Source of the DNA: JASEHD01 sp964471945
Lineage (GTDB): Bacteria > Bacteroidota > Ignavibacteria > UBA10030 > SZUA-254
Direction of reading: 5' to 3'
DNA length: 11,432 nt
NCBI GenBank assembly: GCA_964471945.1
Contig: CAYYIJ010000073.1
Coordinates: 1 to 11,432, forward strand
The position numbers and the translations under genes were made by a program. Under the pieces are notes generated by a model. The model was not told the DNA's origin. It did not search any database and saw only the letters and a program-made list of their open reading frames with translations. Positions 7,965 to 11,432 of the stretch are shown here, piece after piece. Numbering within the stretch: position 1 is the first letter of the stretch; the number at the start of each line of letters is the position of its first letter.

Positions 7965-9788
7965 ATGCCATTCTACGATTTTCAGTCTTATCTAAAAACA
8001 TTAGAGAGTGCAGGAGAACTTCATCGCACACAAATTGAAATCGATCCTGCGCTTGAATTAACAGAAATTGCACGACGAGCAATCAAAGAAGGCAAACCTG
8101 CTTTGCTTGTTGAACGACCTAAAGGATCTAAGTATCCTCTTGTCATCAATCACTTTGCAAGTGAAAAAAGAATCGAGATTGCTCTCGGAAGGCATCCGGA
8201 AAAAATCGGAAGCGAGTTAATAAATTTTCTTGAAAGTGTATTTCCTCCGACACTAAAAGCACTTCTTGATAATAAACAAATCGTCAAACAATTTCTTAAA
8301 GTCCGACCGAAACAAGTTTCTTCTGGTATCTCACAAGAATTAGTCGTAGAACCAAGTCTTGATGCTCTCCCAATTCAAATTTGCTGGCAGGGAGATGGTG
8401 GAAAGTTCATTACTTATGGACAGGTGATCACTTATCACCCTGCAACGGGCAGAAGAAACATCGGCATTTACCGCATGCACGTGTTCGATAAATCGACAAC
8501 CGGAATGCACTGGCAAATTCAAAAAGGCGGCGGCTTTCATTATTATTATGCCGAGAAGATGGGAAAAGATTTTGAGATTGCAGTTGCACTCGGAACTTCC
8601 CCCGCGCTCACCCTTGCAACTGTTGCGGCACTGCCGGAAGGAATCGATGAAGCAATGTTTGCCGGATTTCTCCAGAACAAACGAGTTGAATTCACAAAGG
8701 GGAAAAGAATTTCCATCAACGTTCCAGCAAATGCTGAATTTATTTTAGAGGGAATTGTTCCGCACAAAGAAAGACGGATGGAAGGACCTTTCGGTGATCA
8801 CTTCGGACATTATTCTGCCTCATCGGAGTTTCCGGTATTTCACCTAAGAGCAATCACTCATTGTCGCAATCCAATTTATCCTGCAACAGTTGTAGGCAAG
8901 CCTCCGATGGAAGATAAATTTTTAGGAAATGCAACACAGCAAATGCTCGGTCCGCTCATCAAGCTTATTCACAGAGAGGTCTCTGATATATGGGCGTACT
9001 ACGAAGCAGGATTTCATAATCTACTCGTCGCTTCAATCGAGCAGCGGTATCAGAAAGAAGCAATCAAAGCTGCACTTGGCATGATGGGCACCGACCAGCT
9101 TTCACTCACAAAGTGCATGGTACTCGTTTCTGCCGGAGTTGATGTTAAAAATTGGCACTCTGTGCTGAGAGAAATCCGTGACAACTTCGATCCGCATTAC
9201 GATTTCATAATGATTCCTAAAGTCCCGCTCGATACACTCGACTTCACAAGTTATAAAATGAATCTTGGAAGCAAGATGATTATCGACGCCACAAAAAAGC
9301 AGAGAGCAGAGAGCAGAGAGCATAGAGTAAATGATCTCTCGGCTCTACACTCTACGCTCACAGCTTACGATAGAAGAATTCTCGATGTTAATCTAGTAGA
9401 AAACACAATTCTCATAGTCAAAGTCGACTCACCGATACATCCGCTCGAGGCGGACTCCGCCACTCCATCACTCCAACACTCCATAGGAAAAGATATACTA
9501 AAAAAACTCCTCTTACTCCCTGAGTTAAGTAACCTAAAAATTATTACTGCTGTCAGCCCTGATGTTGACATACACGATCAAGAGAATTACATCTGGGGAG
9601 TTTTCACCCGCTTCGATTGCGAGAGAGATGTAATCTTTCGTGAGCAGAGCCTGGTAGGCATTTCTCCAGTTTATAAAGGAACGATGGGCATCGACGCAAC
9701 ATGGAAACCCGGCTACCCTGAACCCTTGATAATGAAACCTGAGATTGTTAAATTGGTTGATGAGAAATGGGAAAAGATTTGGAAGTGA
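7965..9788 (+). CDS. ubiD: UbiD-family prenyl-FMN-dependent decarboxylase (menaquinone type, long form)
   Basis: This enzyme removes the carboxyl group from the prenylated aromatic acid in quinone synthesis, using prenyl-FMN made by UbiX. The 607 residues correspond to the long form seen in futalosine-type menaquinone producers (E. coli UbiD is about 497). Visible motifs are NIGIYRMHVF (165-174, with Arg170 for cofactor binding), a VALGTSPA segment (207-214), FILEGIVP (259-266), EGPFGDHFGHYS (273-284) and VGKPPMED (310-317). The C-terminal half holds two similar units, one ending LGSKMIIDATKK and one ending GTMGIDATWKPGYPEP; the latter aligns with the normal UbiD end. Residues about 445-465 and 495-507 are encoded by short repeats and look like in-frame insertions. 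The gene is 6 bases after the nucleotidyltransferase gene. Its TGA stop forms the first three bases of a hairpin. Its last 105 bases (9684 on) are partly duplicated at the window end. Confidence 0.94.
   Translation: MPFYDFQSYLKTLESAGELHRTQIEIDPALELTEIARRAIKEGKPALLVERPKGSKYPLVINHFASEKRIEIALGRHPEKIGSELINFLESVFPPTLKALLDNKQIVKQFLKVRPKQVSSGISQELVVEPSLDALPIQICWQGDGGKFITYGQVITYHPATGRRNIGIYRMHVFDKSTTGMHWQIQKGGGFHYYYAEKMGKDFEIAVALGTSPALTLATVAALPEGIDEAMFAGFLQNKRVEFTKGKRISINVPANAEFILEGIVPHKERRMEGPFGDHFGHYSASSEFPVFHLRAITHCRNPIYPATVVGKPPMEDKFLGNATQQMLGPLIKLIHREVSDIWAYYEAGFHNLLVASIEQRYQKEAIKAALGMMGTDQLSLTKCMVLVSAGVDVKNWHSVLREIRDNFDPHYDFIMIPKVPLDTLDFTSYKMNLGSKMIIDATKKQRAESREHRVNDLSALHSTLTAYDRRILDVNLVENTILIVKVDSPIHPLEADSATPSLQHSIGKDILKKLLLLPELSNLKIITAVSPDVDIHDQENYIWGVFTRFDCERDVIFREQSLVGISPVYKGTMGIDATWKPGYPEPLIMKPEIVKLVDEKWEKIWK
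9299..9359 (+). repeat. Heptamer array plus imperfect palindrome, in frame inside ubiD
   Basis: Four units of a 7-base repeat (GC + AGAGA, the last one ATAGA) run from 9299 to 9327. An 8-base spacer and a pyrimidine-rich arm (CTCTCGGCTCTACACTCTACGCTC cut short here; 9336-9359) follow, and that arm is roughly the reverse complement of the first. The whole forms an imperfect hairpin and encodes a charged stretch (KQRAESREHRV) that looks foreign to UbiD. The reading frame stays open. It resembles palindromic elements that insert within genes while keeping frame. Confidence 0.75.
9449..9484 (+). repeat. Small palindrome and octamer tandem repeat, in frame inside ubiD
   Basis: A perfect inverted repeat GGCGGA-C-TCCGCC (9449-9461) abuts three units of an 8-base repeat (CACTCCAT, CACTCCAA, CACTCCAT; 9461-9484). 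The stretch codes for ADSATPSLQHS in UbiD, between a hydrophobic strand (ILIVKVDSPI) and the helix GKDILKKLL, so it probably forms a surface loop. It is a second low-complexity insert about 90 bases after the first. Confidence 0.7.
9684..9764 (+). repeat. Direct repeat, proximal copy: ubiD 3' coding end
   Basis: This segment encodes MGIDATWKPGYPEP and the following helix in ubiD. It matches 11352-11432 at 76 of 81 positions, with an offset of 1668 bases. The similarity starts sharply at the ATG (9684 against 11352): the bases just upstream of each copy do not match. The other edge is cut by the window end. The proximal copy keeps the residues expected for UbiD, so it is the functional one. 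Confidence 0.9.
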
Positions 9789-9824
9789 CAGCTTCGCTGT
9801 CATTCTGAGCGGAGCGAAGAATCT
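9786..9824 (+). repeat. Hairpin plus 26-base interspersed repeat (copy A), at the ubiD stop
   Basis: A perfect 7-bp hairpin TGACAGC-TTC-GCTGTCA (9786-9802) begins with the ubiD stop codon. It overlaps a 26-base unit (9799-9824) that reads GTCATTCTGA, GCGGAGC, GAAGAATCT. The same unit recurs as copy B (10131-10166, expanded by 10 bases) and as an inverted copy C (10182-10207). No T-run follows the hairpin, so it is not a standard terminator. The unit lies 11 bases upstream of the GIY-YIG gene start. Confidence 0.85.
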
Positions 9825-9835
9825 GAAACACAGGA

Positions 9836-10117
9836 ATGAAAAACTTCTATGTATATATTATGACAAATCGTAAAAACGGTGTTTTATATACTGACGTTAC
9901 GAACAATCTTGAGCGCAGGGTCTATGAACATAAGCATAAATTAGTTCGTGGATTTACGAGTAAATATAATTGTAAGAGACTGGTTTATTATGATACGAAC
10001 ACCGATGCATCAGCGGCAATAGCGCGAGAAAAACAAATAAAAGGTTGGTTGAGAAGTAGAAAGATTTCATTAATTGAATCTATGAATCCCGAATGGAAAG
10101 ACTTGAGCGATGAATGA
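9836..10117 (+). CDS. Small GIY-YIG nuclease domain protein (UPF0213/YhbQ-like group)
   Basis: A 93-residue stand-alone GIY-YIG domain, a metal-dependent nuclease fold that cuts DNA. The start MKNFYVYIMTN gives the GIY-type strand (Val6-Tyr7-Ile8). The second signature reads LYTDVTNN (17-24), where Y18-T19-D20 replaces the usual Y-I-G. Other expected residues are present: Arg27/Arg28 and His32 in NLERRVYEHK, Glu65 in REKQIKGW, and NPEW (84-87). The C-terminus (SLIESMNPEWKDL) is typical of this family, and the length is normal for it. ATG 9836 fits the conserved N-terminus but has only an AGGA directly touching it. Copies A and B/C of a palindromic repeat flank the gene closely, and no other gene forms an operon with it. 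The altered YIG may weaken activity. The cellular role of these small proteins is poorly defined. Confidence 0.9.
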   Translation: MKNFYVYIMTNRKNGVLYTDVTNNLERRVYEHKHKLVRGFTSKYNCKRLVYYDTNTDASAAIAREKQIKGWLRSRKISLIESMNPEWKDLSDE

Positions 10118-10130
10118 TATGAATAGCCCC

Positions 10131-10207
10131 GTCATTCTGAATGAAACGAAGTGGAGTGAAGAATCTTTATCCTATAGAGTTAGATGTTTCGCTTCGCTCA
10201 ACATGAC
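10131..10207 (+). repeat. Imperfect palindromic element (copies B and C of the 26-base repeat)
   Basis: Copy B (10131-10166) begins GTCATTCTGA and ends GGAGTGAAGAATCT; compared with copy A it has ATGAAACGAAGT in place of GC. After a 15-base loop, copy C (10182-10207) is on the opposite strand: its reverse complement starts GTCATGTTGAGCGAAGCG and matches copy A at 21 of 26 positions. B and C can pair into a long imperfect hairpin. The element lies 13 bases after the GIY-YIG stop and 37 bases before the next gene, so it could also affect transcript stability. Confidence 0.85.
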
Positions 10208-10244
10208 AAATAGTATTTATGTTTAATAATTAAGGAGATGCACA

Positions 10245-11339
10245 ATGAGTTTTCTTTACCGAATAAATAAAGATTCAGTTGCTAACTCTATCGCTTGCAA
10301 AGAAGGTGATATTCTAGAAAGAGAAATTGAAGAGCTTCTTCATAAAAACAATGAGCTAATACTTGGAGAAAAAATACTATACATCGGACGTCAGCTAAAA
10401 ACAGCAACAGGCAAAATACTGGACTTACTTGCTATTGACAGCTTTAGGCGATTAATAGTTATTGAACTAAAACGTGGTTACGCCCCACGTGAGATACTTG
10501 CTCAAATTCTAGAATATTCCTCATGGCTACGCAAATTATCGGAAAGAGAAATAGAAAACATCGCAAAGAACTACTTCGAAAAATATAATATTCAATACAG
10601 AAACTTGTCAGAGGCGTTTACGCAATTTTTCGGACAAGAACCTGAGATTAGATTTGATAATGAGATAGTAAATGTTTTGTTTGCTCAAGAATTTCCGCCG
10701 GATCTATTAAACTCAATGGAGTACTTGAGAGACACTGGGCTTGACATAGAGTGTATAAGATTCGACCTATTTGGAACTACCGCAGAAGAACAGTTTCTCC
10801 TTGTACATAAAATGTTTGCAGATGAAGAAGATATTAAAATTAAAACTGAGCCGGTTAATCGTACAGCAACTACACAAAGACAAAATTTAAGAAAATTAAC
10901 TTCACAACTGACTATCATCTTAGGTGAAAAGTATAATTCTTGGGCAGAGTCATTAGGCGATGGTTTAAAACATCCATTTTACACATGGCAAAGAAAAGGC
11001 GGCATTGACACATGTTCTGGTATACAATGGATTCTCGATCGTGGAATACTAACTTTAGAGTTTGGAATTTATTATGACGAAGCAAGCCAAAAGATGGTCA
11101 TATATTCTTCGTTGTGGATTCTAGGAAGATCTACCTTGTTAAAGGAGAATTTTTATGAGGCTTCAGTACAGTCAATACTTGTAAATAAATTAGGATATAA
11201 TAAATCGACAGAAGATGATGATATATGGTATTTTAAGGATTTCGGTATTACAGAGTTAAACATCAATACAATAAGTAAATTGTCAATAGAAGAGATCGAG
11301 AGACTGAAACCGTTAATCGAGAAAATTTTGAGTAGGTAA
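10245..11339 (+). CDS. DUF91/NucS-like PD-(D/E)XK nuclease domain protein
   Basis: The N-terminal half of this 364-residue protein carries a RecB/NucS-like nuclease core: EREIEELL (25-32), GKILDLLAID (56-65, with Asp60), VIELKRG (72-78, the E-x-K pair Glu74 and Lys76) and ILAQILEYSSWL (84-95, with Gln87). This is the arrangement of DUF91-type endonucleases. Residues about 135-195 look like a further alpha/beta region. The C-terminal half (about 215-364) has a mixed fold with many aromatics (HPFYTWQRKGG, DIWYFKDFG) that I do not recognise. ATG 10245 has a good AAGGAG 8 bases upstream. It stands alone 127 bases after the GIY-YIG gene. The protein ends 12 bases before the duplicated ubiD tail, so it appears to be cargo of the inserted segment. 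A defence or repair function is possible but unproven; there is no adjacent methylase or helicase. Confidence 0.75.
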   Translation: MSFLYRINKDSVANSIACKEGDILEREIEELLHKNNELILGEKILYIGRQLKTATGKILDLLAIDSFRRLIVIELKRGYAPREILAQILEYSSWLRKLSEREIENIAKNYFEKYNIQYRNLSEAFTQFFGQEPEIRFDNEIVNVLFAQEFPPDLLNSMEYLRDTGLDIECIRFDLFGTTAEEQFLLVHKMFADEEDIKIKTEPVNRTATTQRQNLRKLTSQLTIILGEKYNSWAESLGDGLKHPFYTWQRKGGIDTCSGIQWILDRGILTLEFGIYYDEASQKMVIYSSLWILGRSTLLKENFYEASVQSILVNKLGYNKSTEDDDIWYFKDFGITELNINTISKLSIEEIERLKPLIEKILSR

Positions 11340-11351
11340 GAAATTCCAATA

Positions 11352-11432
11352 ATGTGCATCAACGCAACATGGAAACTCGGCTACCCTGAACCTTTGGTAA
11401 TGAAACCTGAGATTGTTAAATTGGTTGATGAG
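11352..11432 (+). pseudogene. Diverged duplicate of the ubiD 3' end (continues past the window)
   Basis: The sequence matches 9684-9764 of ubiD at 76 of 81 positions and stays in frame to the window edge. Of the five differences, four change the protein: Gly to Cys and Asp to Asn in MGIDAT, Pro to Leu in WKPGYP, and Ile to Val; one is silent. The first three hit residues conserved in the intact copy, so this copy is probably not under selection. No UbiD N-terminal part precedes it. It begins 12 bases after the nuclease gene stop. Although it starts with an ATG, I take it as a remnant rather than a gene. Confidence 0.85.

Noticed and set aside
9299..9327. CRISPR-like array
   Set aside because: The units are 7 bases, directly adjacent, with no spacers and inside an open coding frame; there are no cas genes.
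7434..9788. Toxin-antitoxin pair formed by the nucleotidyltransferase gene and a neighbour
   Set aside because: The adjacent genes are clear ubiX and ubiD; no small partner gene fits in the 6-base gaps.
10131..10207. Intrinsic terminator after the GIY-YIG gene
   Set aside because: The hairpin is imperfect and is not followed by a T-run; similar units occur elsewhere in the window, so it is better called an interspersed palindromic repeat.
11352..11432. A second real ubiD gene starting at ATG 11352
   Set aside because: It would begin in the last exposed segment of the enzyme with no catalytic part, and conserved residues are changed; a remnant of the 3' end explains it better.

Overview
The window is about 11.4 kb of AT-rich bacterial DNA with every gene on the + strand. 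It most likely comes from the Bacteroidota/Chlorobi/Ignavibacteria assemblage. The main reason is the first gene, a secreted protein that ends in a typical type IX secretion (Por) sorting domain (QNYPNPFNP, then LKVYDILGREVATLVN, SGLYIYKL and a basic C-terminus). CMP-Kdo synthesis points to a Gram-negative outer membrane with LPS. The UbiA/UbiX/UbiD trio, arranged as in menaquinone makers that use the futalosine route, fits the same group. The species cannot be named from the sequence.

Layout. (1) 1-2000: the 3' part of a large secreted protein made of a subtilisin-like tail, a parallel beta-helix region, a helical TPR-like region and a T9SS sorting domain, followed by a strong intrinsic terminator. 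(2) 2221-5976: a tightly packed, overlapping operon of an acyltransferase (PlsC family), CMP-Kdo synthetase (KdsB), a DUF502 membrane protein and CTP synthase (PyrG). The set reads as an envelope module: PyrG makes CTP, KdsB uses CTP to activate Kdo, and PlsC makes phosphatidic acid. (3) 6040-9788: a quinone operon of a UbiA-family prenyltransferase, UbiX (makes prenyl-FMN) and UbiD (prenyl-FMN-dependent decarboxylase), with a small nucleotidyltransferase-fold gene placed between ubiX and ubiD.

(4) 9684-11432 is the unusual part. Downstream of ubiD lie a small GIY-YIG nuclease gene bordered by copies of a 26-base palindromic repeat, and a DUF91/NucS-like PD-(D/E)XK nuclease gene. The window then ends in a second, diverged copy of the ubiD 3' end: 81 bases, 76 identical to 9684-9764, offset 1668 bases. 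The two nuclease genes are therefore bracketed by direct repeats of the ubiD terminus. This suggests a compact element that integrated at the end of ubiD and supplied a new 3' end, leaving the old one to decay. ubiD itself also carries two in-frame low-complexity repeat insertions (a heptamer/palindrome element and an octamer element) near its C-terminus, so the locus seems prone to repeat invasion.

Confidence is high for the housekeeping genes, good for the repeats and the duplication, and low for any mobility mechanism. No CRISPR array, tRNA, rRNA or transposase was seen.
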